A stretch of 64,000 bases of DNA, taken from assembly GCF_001638985.1 (NCBI RefSeq), contig NW_017265142.1, positions 1,418,572-1,482,571 on the forward strand. Direction: 5' to 3'. Position 1 is the stretch's first letter; the number at the start of each line of letters is the position of its first letter. This DNA is from Phycomyces blakesleeanus NRRL 1555(-) (taxonomy: Eukaryota; Mucoromycota; Mucoromycetes; Mucorales; Phycomycetaceae). Positions 44,800 to 56,237 of the stretch are shown here, piece by piece. Both the position numbers and the translations under genes were made by a program. The notes beneath the pieces are model-generated. The model was not told where the DNA came from and searched no databases. It saw only the letters and a program-made list of their open reading frames with translations.

Positions 44800-45480
44800 A
44801 TTAGTGCATAAAATTTGCAGTATAAAACACGCACGCACTCCCATCACTAATGTTTTATCTATTCTCAAAGAGTACTGCTCTTACCCCTAAAAAAAGGTAA
44901 AGAGCACCTCATTTTCTTCAGGTATTTGTTTTTTGTAGAAAATTTTTTATCCCAAATATAACAAGCTTGTCAAGCAAGAAATAGCTGAGGATATAGAATA
45001 GCTTTATTAGATTTGAAACCTAGAAACATTCTATTCTTTCTAATAAAAATAAAAGTGTAAACCATTACCAACCTAATAAGAACGGGAAACCAAATAAATA
45101 AAGAACATATTACTGGTCCATAATTTTAAAGACATGTTTTTTTGCTGTTGATGATTGGATGTTTTAAAGAACTGTCAGTATAGATGGTCAGTAAAGGTGG
45201 TCAGTAAAGGTGGTCAGTAAAGGTGAGGTGTAACACAGATAAACCATTAGAGCAATATACATGATGTAATCCAACTTTGACCTTTCCTGTTCTGTGTCAA
45301 GAATACCGAGATAAATCCGTAGTTTTAAATATTTTTATTTATTTATTAAGCATAACGAGTATATCAAAAGTGCTACCAAACCTTACTTGCGGAACCCCCC
45401 ATCTACATATACTGTAGTGTTTGTAAGCCTTGCATATACAGTGCTAGATGACCTTAAAACCTAGTGGAAAAAATATCAAC
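44800..45480. repeat. AT-rich spacer with a 13-bp tandem repeat
   Basis: Three perfect units of GGTCAGTAAAGGT at 45186-45224. No gene. Confidence 0.7.
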
Positions 45481-45494
45481 TATGATATATCACA

Positions 45495-46663
45495 TTATTC
45501 CAGTACCATTTGCCCATATATACACGTCAGTATTTTTCTACTTTTTTCCAGTGCAGGTTGGTGGAGACATGTACGTAATATTCTCTTATCAAACAGCTCT
45601 TGAGCTTTGGAAGCATGGACATCCAAGGACTCCAAAGCAAGTTTGGGATCACAGATAATTTTGCCATCCAAAGGGCTGAAATGGGAAATTGGCACGATCT
45701 TCTGTTTATGAAGAAGATCAATCAATTCAGATTTGAAATCTCTATGAACTAAAAGTCCAATTACTCCACGAGCAGGGAAGTGAATATCAAGAATTCTGGA
45801 CTGGGAGATCTTTAGGATAGACATCATTTTGCATACTTCATTATATTTATAAAAGCGTTTGCATGAGAGATACACAAAGTCATATGTGGAAGATCCAGAT
45901 GTGGGCTGCAATGCTCGAATGGTTTGAGCCTTTAGAATGTCAAGCTTCTGCTTTAAAACTTTTGGGACTGTGGCTGCAATAGTGGACTTGGCTTTATCAG
46001 CATATGTTTGCTTGGACATACTGTTTGTTTTAGTGTCACCATTACTATTGCTGTTTTTGTTGTTGTTGTTGTTGTTGTTGCTGCTGCTGTTGGTAATGTT
46101 CTTTGGTGCATGTTTGGATGCTATCAAGGATGTAGGGTCCACAGTGTCTTTGTTCATAAGAGCCTGGAGCATAGACTTTAAAGTCTTGTTAGATTCCTTA
46201 ACTTCGTCAAAGGCCTCTTTCAAAAGAGCTAAAGAGGATCTTAGCTCAGCAATGATTGCGTCTTTGGCTGATGATGTGATGCATTGTTTATGGTTTTCAT
46301 CATGGTTAATCACAAAGGAAGATATCCTCTTTGTAGCAAAGTTTGTACGGGTTGAATTCATCACTAATTGATCTAGTACTGTAAGATAAAAAATTTGCTG
46401 CTTTTTGGTAGTTGGAGAGCAGTCAGATGTAGCAATGGGTGTAATTGAAGATTTAATTATTGTTTGAGCTCCAAACAGGGGGAAGGTGTCTGGGGGGCAA
46501 AAGACTTTGTAAAGGTCTTTTTGAACAAGGTTTTCTTGAGCCTTGAAGAGAATAACTCTTGAGCCAAAGGTGCTGGAGACTTCAAACTAGGCTTATCTGA
46601 AAGCTGGGAAAGAGATGCACAAGATGGTGTATGGATGGACAATGAGGTACTTCTTGGTGACAT
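45495..46663 (-). pseudogene. LINE ORF1 protein, third copy
   Basis: Starts at ATG 46663 (MSPRSTSLSIHT, sharing MSP with the ORF1 at 12187), with a stop at 46457 and a frame change to the long frame beginning near 46361. That frame has a coiled coil (LRSSLALLKEAFDEVKESNK), a poly-Asn linker (AAC/AAT repeats about 46030-46085) and the conserved ORF1 C-terminal block (STYDFVYLSCKRFYKYNEV, then FPARGVIGLLVHRDF). Coding ends at 45495 with no ORF2 beyond, so the LINE is truncated or is an ORF1-only derivative. Confidence 0.75.
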
Positions 46664-46734
46664 GATGCAAGGAATTGTTTGTTTTGAAATACCTGGGCCA
46701 ACTTTAATAAAAAAAGCTTAGTGGAAAGAGAGGT

Positions 46735-47060
46735 GGCTTCTTGGTTTAAATAAAATTATTTATTATAGTGGATATGTTAAGACCTGGCGCCTTATGGCAT
46801 GTAGGTCACCCAATGGAGCTTTGGTAAAGAAGTATGAATAAAAGAAATCCCTCAAATACAAGAGGAAACAAAAAGAAGCAGAAAAGAATTAAAAAATAAA
46901 AGAGCAAGAATGAATAAAAATTAAAAAATAGAGGAGGTTGACACAGCAAGACAGTAGTGATTGCCTGCATGAAAAAATAAGAGAGCAGATAAAAAACCCC
47001 CTGTGGGAGAAAACTGCTAATATGAAAGTTAAAAATTAAATACAAGATATGAAAAAGAAA
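46735..47060 (-). mobile_element. LINE 3' UTR/tail, upstream of the third ORF1
   Basis: Minus-strand match to the 3' UTR of LINE copy 2: a CCCACAGGGGGTTTTTTAT block (about 46988-47006) and an end reading GGCGCCAGGTCTTAACATAT then AATAAATAATTTTATTT. It directly precedes the ORF1 at 46663, the same tail-then-ORF1 order as at 13437/13491. The long pyrimidine-rich frames here are not genes. Confidence 0.65.
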
Positions 47061-48154
47061 TAGAAAAGGAAACATATAAAAATAAAATAAGAATATAAGA
47101 TGCAATGAAGAATAAGACATAAAAATTTAAAATAAATAATGTGCTGAAATGGATACTGATGCGTGATGTGTTTGTTTGTTATGGATTGTAATAGTATCAC
47201 TTGGCAAATAAATATAATGTGAATTATAAAATACAAGAAGAATACAATAAGAATGGAAAAGAATAGATAATTTGACAGGTAAGAATTGGTGACAGACAGG
47301 TAAAAAAATAGGGAGAAGATTAAAATAGAAATTGTGACAATGACAGAGTCTGAGAAAAACAGAAAAGGGAAAACAGAGAAACGAAATATATCAAAATTGA
47401 CAAACAACACTCCAAAGAACAAGGATACTGTGTATGAATGAAAAATAATGATAATAATGGACAAAAATAAATAAGATCAAGGATAGAATAATGATTTTAT
47501 TGATTGAAAAGGTTATTCCTTTTAAAAACAAAAATGTTTGGTTAAAATAATTTTTTGAGAAAAAGAAAAGAAAGTCAAGTAAAAATTTTTACTATATGTA
47601 ACTGGTGTTGATAGTAGAAGTAGAATAGAAAATTATAGAGAGAGTAAAATAAAAGTATAGTAAAAATATAATAATTGAATAAAGATAATGTAAAAATATA
47701 GTGAGATAGAATAGAAGTAAAGTAAAAAAAATATAATAATAGTATAATAATAGAATCTAATAAAATGTAATAAAAAATAGTGTAAAATAAATGTTGGCAA
47801 TAAAGAAGTGTTTAAAATTAGGGGAAAGAGGTATAATGTTTTTAGTGGGTGACAGGTGTTTCTGAGGTGACGATGTAGATGGATATTTTAATTTTAAGGA
47901 ATGAGATTATATTAGGGGGTTTGGGTATAGGGGTATCGGGAGTAAGATTTCTCAAGAAACCTGAGGGGACCACTCTTGTCCCTTGAGAAATGTCACTCGG
48001 TTGACTCACCATCGACGTCAATGCCCATGAGTCTGGTACTGCCTGTCACAGCTCACCGCCGGACCAAACCACCAAAGGAATCCACCATCTGGTATCCCTC
48101 ACCAGAAACTGGTCAAAACCTGATTTGCTTAAAACACACGTGATAACACCAGAC
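47061..48154. other. A-rich spacer with hairpin before tRNA-Pro
   Basis: Mostly A-rich low-complexity sequence with TAATAA runs. At about 47948-47993 TTTCTCAAG..GGGGAC and GTCCC..TTGAGAAA can form an imperfect hairpin. The last 150 bases before the tRNA are GC-richer. No ORF supported. Confidence 0.5.
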
Positions 48155-48226
48155 GGCTTCTTGGTTTAGTGGTATAATTCTCGCTTAGGGTGCGAGAGGT
48201 CCCGGGTTCGATTCCCGGAGAAGCCC
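48155..48226 (+). tRNA. tRNA-Pro (AGG)
   Basis: 72 nt. The acceptor stem GGCTTCT pairs with AGAAGCC. D-arm TGGTTTAGTGGTATAATT, anticodon stem CTCGC/GCGAG with loop TTAGGGT (anticodon AGG), T-arm GGGTTCGATTCCC. No intron, CCA not encoded. A T-run about 10 nt downstream can terminate pol III. Confidence 0.97.
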
Positions 48227-48265
48227 AGCATAATATTTTTTTTGGATTTCATCCGATCAGAATTG

Positions 48266-48627
48266 TGTCGTTCCTGATCTGGGATGGTCTTCCTTTTACT
48301 ATAGCAAAGTCAAAAGGTCAAACCCACTGGGGATCGGAGAGTATATGTAAAATCGAAGAGAGGATAAAAGGTCCTTTTTATTGATAGGAATTGAATTGTC
48401 TTATATAGTTTTCTAAACTAATACTGCGCATTATCCGCAGTAAACTATTATACTCTATTTAATTACAAGAGAAGTCCTTTTACTGCGGTTGATGCTCAGA
48501 AGATGTTACTGTGGTTAATCTTTACAAGACATTACTGCGGTTCGTTATCTATGAGGTATCTTTGACATACAGAACTGCTGCGGTCAATTATCCCGATTTC
48601 TCGGATTCATCAAAATAATGTCCGACA
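48266..48627 (-). repeat. 3' LTR of the Ty3 element
   Basis: TGTCGTTCCTG..AATGTCCGACA on the plus strand, 362 bp. Contains three ~26-bp-spaced copies of TTACTGYGGTT (48480, 48507, 48532) and a fourth weaker one (48576). Confidence 0.97.
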
Positions 48628-51600
48628 TCACCCCCTCTCGAAACTGTTGATCGTCCTCGGTCAACTCTGGTAGACTCTATCATCGAGAACGGCAAGGTGG
48701 AAGAGGAATCTATGGCCAGATCACGTCGCATATTGTTACGAGCAGCGGTCGGGTGATACCAGGTGCGGTCGAAATCGTCGGATTTGGCTATTTTGAGGCG
48801 GTCAGCATGAACCCAAGAAGTATAAGGGACACCTTCCATTGTTGTGAGCTTGTATATATTCTTATCGAAATTTTTATCTACTACAATATATGGGCCCATC
48901 CAGTTATATTCTAGTCCAAATTTGTTTTCATGCCGCAACAACAAATGTTCACCGATTGCGAACTGATGAGGTTTCATGATCGAATCCCATCGTTCCTTGT
49001 CTTGTTGGCTGTTGGCGGTTACTCGAGCGTCAGCATTTTTGCGAGCCTGTTGGAGATTACAAAGAAAAGGGATAGCGCCATCGGATACGAGGGTCGGGTC
49101 GTCAGGGATAGATGTATCCATAAATGGACGTAGGGGATCGCCAGGAATACAAGGTTCGCGGCCATAAGTCAAGAAAAATGGACTGAACCCAGTTGTATGA
49201 TGCTTTCTGATTCGGCAAGCCCAAAGTGCTGTTTCCAGATATTCGTCCCACCGGTGAATGGCACCATGTACATATTTACATAACATCTGTTTAAGAACAC
49301 CATTTAACCTTTCACATTTTCCATTAGTACGTGGGTGAAATGCTGAGGTTAATTTATGATGGAGCTTAATTTTCTTAATGTAAAAGCTCAAAATATGTGA
49401 CATAAAGTTTGCACCACGATCTGTCAGAATTTCGTCTGGGCAACCAAAACGCATGACTATTTCTTCGTACAAAAAGTTGGCAATGGCTTCGCCCGTAGCA
49501 GCAGGAACAGCACGTGCAATTGGCCAATTCGTAGCGTAGTCGACGGCAACCAAAATCCATCGATTTCCGTTGATTGTAGTGAGAAGTTCTCCAATGAAGT
49601 CGAGATGCCAACGAGAGAAAGCAGGGGGGATATCCAATGGTTCCAAAGGGGCATGGTGTATGTTGCGTTCTGCGTTTGAGGCCAATTGACATTGATGACA
49701 TTTCGATAACCATTCTTGAATTTGACTTCTCATGGCTGGCCACCACCAACGCTTCTTCATTAAATCATACACTGTTGTTTCTCCAGCATGTCCGAAACCA
49801 TTGTGGAAATTATTTACTAAGTCTGCACGCTTGGCAAACAGTGCAAAACGAATTTCTTGTACCATGTCACCTATTTTAACGAGACGGAAAACCTTTTGGT
49901 CGTGGACCACAAACTTATTGCATTGCCGATGGAGTAATTCTTTTATGTCTTCTGGCCATTCATCTTCTTTTCGTGCATACAATTTTGGCCAGTCGGACGT
50001 TTGTGAGTCTGGTATGGTGTACAGGTATTCTGGTTCCATTGATTTAATTAATGTTGCATCGTATTCTGGGCCATTGAGACGAGAGAGCACATCAGGGACA
50101 CCATTGTCTTTGCCCGGTTTGTATTGAATTATTGGGTCGTACAGCTCGAATTCAGAAATCCACCTTATCAGGCGAGGCGTGGGCTTAACCTGACTGCGAA
50201 AATACTTGAGTGGTAAGTGATTGGTGAATACAGTGAACGGTTTTCCTTCGATCATGCAGCGCCAAGTACGCAAGGCATGTAGAATACCAAGTAACTCGCG
50301 CTCTTGAGCAGGATACGATCTTTCGGCAGGGGAGAGTTTTTTCGATTCGAACGCTAATGGTTTCCAACTTCCGTTTTCGTCTTCTTGCATTAATACGGCA
50401 CCAACACCAAAATCTGAAGCATCTGTTTCAATGCGGAATGGTTTATCCATGTCTGGGGCAAGTAATACAGGTGCAGTACTCATTTTCTCTTTTAGTAAAT
50501 CGAAACTTTCCTGGCATGTCTCCGTCCAAACGATAGGCCGTCATTTTGGTCCTGTCCCTTTAGTTAAGTCTGTTAAGGGCGCAGCGATTCCAGCAAACCC
50601 AGGGATGAAGCGGCGGTAGTGCTGTGCAAGGCCAATAAATTGTCTAACTTCTTGTACATTTGTTGGCGGTGTCCATTCTTTTATAGTCTTTACTTTGTCT
50701 GGCGATGGTAAGATGCCTTGCGCAGATACGTTGAATCCAAGGAAAGTTAGTTCGTTTTTGTTAAATTCGCATTTTTTAAGGTTGGCAATTAATTTTGCTT
50801 CACGTAGTCGGTTTAACACATGTCGTACATGTTCTTCGTGTTCTTCTGGTGTCGTGCTAAAGATTAGGATATCATCCAAATAGACTAAGGCAAACTTATC
50901 CAAACAATCTCCAAGAACTTTGTTCATAAGATGCTGAAACGTCGGTGGGGCATTGGTGAGACCAAAGGGAAGAACCAGAAACTCGTATTGGCCATATCGG
51001 GTGTTAAAGGCGGTTTTTGGCACATCTGAGTCTTGAATTCTCACTTGATGGTAACCGCTTTTGAGGTCCAAACTGGTGAAATGGTTTGCTCCACGAAGGC
51101 GTTCCAAACACTCATCGATGCGTGGCAATGGATGGTTATTGTGGATAGTAACTTTGTTCAGGGCTCTGTAATCAACACACATGCGCATCTCACCATTTTT
51201 CTTTTTAACAAATAAAATTGGAGCACCCCATGGCGAAGAACTCGGACGAATTAAGCCGAGGTCTAGAAGTTCCTTTAGTTGTTGCTGTAATTCGTCGAGT
51301 TCTCGAGGGCTCATTTTGAATGGCGGTTTATTGACAGGGTAGGCATCTCCAGTGTTTATAACGTGTTGGACGTCACGGTTCGGCGGTAATCCAGGTAAAC
51401 CGTCTTGGAAAACGTCCTCAAATTCTTTTACTAATTTCATCCAGTGTTCATCATTATGTATTTCTTTTTCTGTCTTAATGTGCAACAAAAAGCATTCGGC
51501 CTCCTCTCTCCTAGAGAGTTTCTCAATTTGTTTTGCAGATATCAGATAGTTTAGGTGAGGTTTAGTAGGACGGGGCCCATGAGGACGCAAAATAAATTCT

Positions 51601-52127
51601 TGTTCATCACGATGTAAAGACCAGCTATCGACATGCCAATCTGGGACGGGTTTAGCCATTTGCAACCAAGTGCAGCCAAGAATCAAGTCGAATTTAGTGG
51701 GAAATACAAAAGCATCGATGGTGTCAGTGTATCCATTTAAAGAGAGGTTTAATGTTGCCTTCTGATGGATCTTAATGCTGTGTCCTCCTGCAGTTTCGAC
51801 TGATCGTCCGGGTATATCCAAAATGTGTGTGGCCAAATGGGCGATCTGGGGTGATACATAGTTTGCACTAGCACCACTATCAATTAACACCAGGATTTGT
51901 TGTCTGTCAAGTATAGCGGCGTATAAGGGCAAGTCTGTGTCCACGGCAGCATGGAGATCTTCTAAGAAATGTTGGTCAGCAGTGAGACAAGGGTCACAAT
52001 TTTCTTCAGACATAGTCTCAGGCTCTTCATTGGTAACATTTGTATACTATTCAGACACGTCTTTATTAATTTCTGGTTCGCTAGTTTCGCTAATATTATT
52101 AGCCTGTGGGGAGGATTTTTCTTCCAT
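48588..52127 (-). pseudogene. Ty3 pol: protease, RT, RNase H, integrase; two stops
   Basis: Polyprotein in the -1 frame relative to gag; the frame is open across the gag stop, and an ATG lies at 52127. Protease LVLIDSGASANYV. RT: CVDYRALNKVT, LDLKSGYHQV, FGLTNAPPTFQ, catalytic YLDDIL (~50875). RNase H: TDASDFGVGAVL. Integrase: H..H then KCHQCQLASNAER (zinc site), D in HLDFIGELL, D in ILTDRGANF, E in RTNGKCERLNG. The frame ends inside the 3' LTR at 48588. Two nonsense codons: TAG at 52047-52049, before protease, and TGA at 50541-50543, between RT and RNase H. All catalytic residues look intact; only these two codons prevent expression. Confidence 0.95.
48628..48640 (-). promoter_or_regulatory. 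Polypurine tract of the Ty3 element
   Basis: On the minus strand GAGAGGGGGTGA directly precedes the 3' LTR, the expected site for plus-strand DNA priming. The family B element has the same feature at 37097-37110. Confidence 0.85.
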
Positions 52128-52147
52128 TGAACACAACCGACCTCCCG

Positions 52148-53269
52148 TTACAGTTGTGTTTTGCGAAAACCCTGCTTCTTGCTACGTGCCTCATCTAACT
52201 GTCTAATCGCTGCTAATCGATCCCTACAGTTCCTCTTGAAGTGACCAACTTCGCCGCACCAATGGCAAGTAGCCACATTACGTTTCTGAGGGGGGCGAGA
52301 TCGATAGTTATTACGGCGACCTTGAATCGCATCCAGGTCCATGGGCTCGGGACCACTGTACTGCTGTTGGTACGGCTGTTGGTACGTCTGTTGGTACGGT
52401 TGGGGGACGGGTGCGTAGTTGTTCTGTTGCCCCAAGTGGAGGCCACTGGCATATGCCAAAGCGATGTTGCAGGCATCGTCAACGTCGACAGGTCGGGCGG
52501 CAAGAACATTTCCTCGTATGGTGGGGTGAAGTCCGCGGACAAACTTGTCGAGGGCTTCTTCATCGTTCATTCCAGGCAACTCCAACTGGATGTCGTGGAA
52601 CGCGTCGATGTACTCTGCGACCGTTCCTGTTTGGTATAGTCGAGCAAGGCGGTCCCTGGACGTCTGTAGTGAGTAGACTGGACGAAATTCTCCCGACAGA
52701 GCCATCTTGAACTCATCCCAGGTTGTTGGATGTTTGTCCTTTACTTCCATGCGTCTCCACCATGTGTCTGCTCTGTCACGCAACAGATTCACTGCAAATT
52801 CACAGGCTTTTGTTGCGGAAAAATTGTAGTATCTGGTGTAACGTTCGACTGCGCGCAGCCAACCATCCACTACTGTGGCAGAACGTTCTCCATGGAAGCA
52901 ATCAGGTTGCTTGATTCGTTCAGCACGGGCCTCCTGCTGCACCGTGATTGCTTTCATTGCTTCGGCGACGGCAGCAGCAATTGCTTCGGCTGTTAGAGTG
53001 GCGGTTTGGGGGGCCATTGTTTCTTCTTGTTCTTGTTTGTTCTTTCCTGTTAAGGTTGCGGCTAGTTTTGTGGCTAGTTCGGTCCACTTCTGTTCTCGGG
53101 CAGGGGTCTTCTTAATACGCTGTTCTTCAGGGATATGAGGAACACGCCGATTCTTCTTGTAGTCGTTTACTAATTTGCTGGGTAACAAGTCCTGGACTCG
53201 TTCTTCAATCTCGAATTGGCTAAGGGTCTTCTTATCAAATATGTCTTGGTGTCTTTCAACCGGATTCAT
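52148..53269 (-). CDS. Ty3 gag (capsid and nucleocapsid)
   Basis: Structural protein of the virus-like particle. ATG 53269 (MNPVERHQDIF) is the first Met; the frame is open back to the LTR edge (53308). Middle part is a retrotransposon capsid region (DGWLRAVERYTRYYNFSATK, then DEFKMALSGEFRPVYS, RGLHPTIRGNVL). A Gln/Tyr/Pro-rich linker of QPYQQTYQQPYQQ type follows, then one CCHC zinc knuckle (CHWCGEVGHFKRNC). It ends with TAA at 52148-52150. The frame is intact at 374 residues. Pol follows in the -1 frame, so a ribosomal frameshift or reinitiation would be needed; no canonical slippery heptamer is obvious. Confidence 0.92.
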   Translation of the reverse strand: MNPVERHQDIFDKKTLSQFEIEERVQDLLPSKLVNDYKKNRRVPHIPEEQRIKKTPAREQKWTELATKLAATLTGKNKQEQEETMAPQTATLTAEAIAAAVAEAMKAITVQQEARAERIKQPDCFHGERSATVVDGWLRAVERYTRYYNFSATKACEFAVNLLRDRADTWWRRMEVKDKHPTTWDEFKMALSGEFRPVYSLQTSRDRLARLYQTGTVAEYIDAFHDIQLELPGMNDEEALDKFVRGLHPTIRGNVLAARPVDVDDACNIALAYASGLHLGQQNNYAPVPQPYQQTYQQPYQQQYSGPEPMDLDAIQGRRNNYRSRPPQKRNVATCHWCGEVGHFKRNCRDRLAAIRQLDEARSKKQGFRKTQL

Positions 53270-53300
53270 CAAAGGTCTTGTTAGAGGAAAAATAGCTTCA

Positions 53301-53307
53301 GCTACCA
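53301..53307 (-). promoter_or_regulatory. Primer-binding site (tRNA-iMet type)
   Basis: Two bases inside the 5' LTR, the minus strand reads TGGTAGC, complementary to the 3' end of fungal initiator tRNA-Met, as in yeast Ty1/Ty3. Complementarity beyond seven bases depends on this species' tRNA. Confidence 0.6.
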
Positions 53308-53309
53308 AT

Positions 53310-53671
53310 TGTCGTTCCTGATCTGGGATGGTCTTCCTTTTACTATAGCAAAGTCAAAAGGTCAAACCCACTGGGGATCGGAGAGTATATGTAAAATCGA
53401 AGAGAGGATAAAAGGTCCTTTTTATTGATAGGAATTGAATTGTCTTATATAGTTTTCTAAACTAATACTGCGCATTATCCGCAGTAAACTATTATACTCT
53501 ATTTAATTACAAGAGAAGTCCTTTTACTGCGGTTGATGCTCAGAAGATGTTACTGTGGTTAATCTTTACAAGACATTACTGCGGTTCGTTATCTATGAGG
53601 TATCTTTGACATACAGAACTGCTGCGGTCAATTATCCCGATTTCTCGGATTCATCAAAATAATGTCCGACA
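53310..53671 (-). repeat. 5' LTR of the Ty3 element
   Basis: 362 bp, same length as the LTR at 48266-48627 and no difference seen by eye. For the minus-strand element this is the promoter-bearing LTR, with the ACCGCAGTAA-type repeats in its U3 part. Confidence 0.97.
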
Positions 53672-53973
53672 ATTGGTCTAAAATTATTTTGATGAATCTG
53701 ATGCATGTTGAGTTTGTTGAATCTTTTTATTTCCTGTACCTTTTGCACACCGGACAACCAGAATTTGAATTTCAGAATTAAGCCACATGTTACCTTTGCA
53801 TTTTCTTGAAAAAAACGCAGAGATATAGAACCAAAATAATGACATATTAAGATAGCCAAGAATATAGCTTAAATTTATACTTACATATATTTCCAAATAT
53901 ACAATGTTAAGAAGATAATAGGAATAGTTATATATTGTGAGAACAATTGTAAATAAAGCAGAAGATTTTTTTA

Positions 53974-56237
53974 TTAATGACGTTGTGTATTTAAAGTTCT
54001 AAAATGAGCTTCATATTTAGCTTTGATTTCTTGAAAAGCCTTTATGGGAGCAGCATATGCTGCTCTGATAACCTCTGCTTCCTCTTCTGTAGCATACTGC
54101 ATCAGTTGATACAAGTCTTGCTCATTATGTCTAGTTGTTAATGAACAATTCTTTGCATACTCAAATGCCTCTGTGGCATACCGACGCTCAGTGCTCTCCC
54201 TTGTGCCATCAATTGACATAGTGTTATCATTAACAAACTACTCACCAGAAATTGTGATTGGCAGCACATTATTTGCAGAAGCCACAGACAAGAAAGTAAA
54301 GCCTGACATATGGATATGGAGCAAATGAATATGCTTACAAGGCTTCATGTACCTAGCCCAAGAATAACACATACAAGAAAGAATAATATTGTTGTTAACT
54401 TCAACTTGATAGGTAATACCATCTTTGGTAAACGAGTTGATGAACCAAAACCTGTCTTCAAGAATATCATCAGTGTCATCAAGAGTGGCATTCAGAGACA
54501 TTGCTTTTGATGGGCTAACAATCATATTAGCATGCATGTATGCTGGAACAGCTTCAGCAGACATCTCTATCTTCCTTTGTTGTCTTTGGGCAGCTGTCAT
54601 TGGGCCACTGCACATATTGATTCTGATACTCTCCTCTTTGAAGTAGAACTCTACTTCGTTTGTCAGTATGAAAATCAGTCGATCAAATCTTTTGTTGCAA
54701 CTGCAGCCTAAAAAATGAGTTTTTAGCTGGTTGTACCAAGACTCGATGTAGTTGTTTGTTAGCATGTGAGAGAATTCAAGTTGATAAAAAGCTCTACTCC
54801 AAACACAATACTTAGCCATGGTACACCAGTTGGTCTCAAAGTATCAGACAAAATCAGGTTGACTTTGCTGATGTCTTCCAATGAAGTCGGCAATCTTGTC
54901 AAGAAATACAACTATATGCTCTTCATACATGATATGCTTAAGAAAAGCCATCATTTCTCCTCGAACCAAATGGTTTTGGGCAGCAGTATTTCCTGTCTTG
55001 ACTTTCAGGTTTAGTTGTCTGTACCATGCTTGACTGACATGAAAAAGACAGTATTGGATCTGGCATCCAGGGAAGATTGCCACGAGTGAATTTGTCTCAG
55101 CATCACTACAGTCAATAGTGAACTGCCGGGGGTTTACAACCAACTGATTGTCTTTCAAGTGCTTCAACCATTGGACAATTGAATCCAAGGAATGGTAATT
55201 GATCAGCATGTATGCACAGGGGAAACCACGATCAAGTTCTTCATCATGAATGACAATAGTATAAAGAATGTCATTCGATCTTTGAGTGATACTGTAGGTG
55301 GCATCCATACAGAATGTTGCTGCAGCTTTTATCTTGCTTTGCTGGAAAGGCGAGGTAAATCCACATGCATACAGGCTCTCGTCGTTCGAATATGTCTGCA
55401 GGTTACCTTCAAAGATAATAAAACCTTTGGGAGAAAGTTTTTTGGTAAACCACATCTTCATAGACTTAAAGTCGTCCTCATGCAAACAAAAGATTGTTTG
55501 GTTGATCTAAAGTTCAGATACATCAAAACAACTGTTAATATTCAGAAGTTAAAGAATAATTGCAATATAAAACTTACTGCAAGTATTTTGTTGTAAATAT
55601 CAAAGTAGTTGATTTTACGTCCATTGAGAGAATATTCTTACTGGTCGATGTTGCAGAGAATCTCAAGTCTGATTTTTCTAGCTGATGACCCTGGGCTGGC
55701 TGTCAAACAGGCAACAATATCATCAACATGACCTCGAGTTAAAGGAATAAGTCCAAGATCGGTTTTAATATCCCCAGGAATATAGTTGGTGTGGTTGACA
55801 ATAAAATCAAACACATAAACATGAGGCTTGTCAGCATAACAAGTAATAGTGAGAGTTGCCTCACAGCCAACTTTCTTCAATTTACATTGAATTGGATGCT
55901 TTTCTCTGCTTTCAGGTTCATAGCTTCTACCTCTATGACAGGAGTATATCTGGGAGAAGAGCACACACTTCTTCTTAGTGATATCAACAGCGGAACTATG
56001 TCTATTAGGACGACTGATAATCCACTTGATGCAGCATTGTTCTTCAATTTCTTGTTTGCAAAGTTCCCATTCAGAAGCAAAAACACGAACAATGTTAGAC
56101 TTCAACTTCATAACATTAGGAATTGTCGAAGGTTCCAATGCAGATCCAATATCTCTCAGGGTTCTGACAGGTGCTGCTTCAAGTGCTGCCTTTCTCAAGG
56201 CTTGTTGTTCTCTTCTTGTAAGTGTTACTTCAGACAT
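53974..56237 (-). pseudogene. MULE transposase with SWIM zinc finger, two stops
   Basis: Mutator-like transposase. From ATG 56237 (MSEVTLTRREQQAL) there is a Cys/His-containing N-terminal DNA-binding region (KKCVLFSQIYSCHRGRSYEP). The MULE core has D in FCMDATYSI, D in TIDCSDAE, then CLFHVSQAWYRQL and E in NNYIESWYNQLKTH. A C-terminal SWIM finger follows (CMCYSWARYMKPCKHIHLLH), then a short last exon ending at 53974. Introns are near 55510-55573 (GTAAGT..TTTAG) and 54195-54246. In-frame TAA after LCNIDQ (about 55638) and TGA after QPDFV (about 54842) inactivate it. I found no terminal inverted repeats. Confidence 0.85.

Larger units (their letters stand above)
48266..53671 (-). mobile_element. 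Nearly complete Ty3/gypsy retrotransposon (family A)
   Basis: 5.4 kb. Two 362-bp LTRs that look identical by eye, an iMet-type primer site, gag, pol in the order protease-RT-RNase H-integrase, and a polypurine tract. The order RT before integrase defines Ty3/gypsy. ATTG flanks both ends (48262-48265 and 53672-53675), a likely 4-bp target duplication. It sits 40 bp past tRNA-Pro. Identical LTRs imply recent insertion, yet pol has two stops. Confidence 0.97.

Noticed and set aside
47036..47464. 142-aa hydrophobic minus-strand frame that could be read as a membrane protein
   Set aside because: Low-complexity Phe/Ile/Leu composition from A-rich plus-strand sequence overlapping a LINE 3' UTR; no conserved motif.
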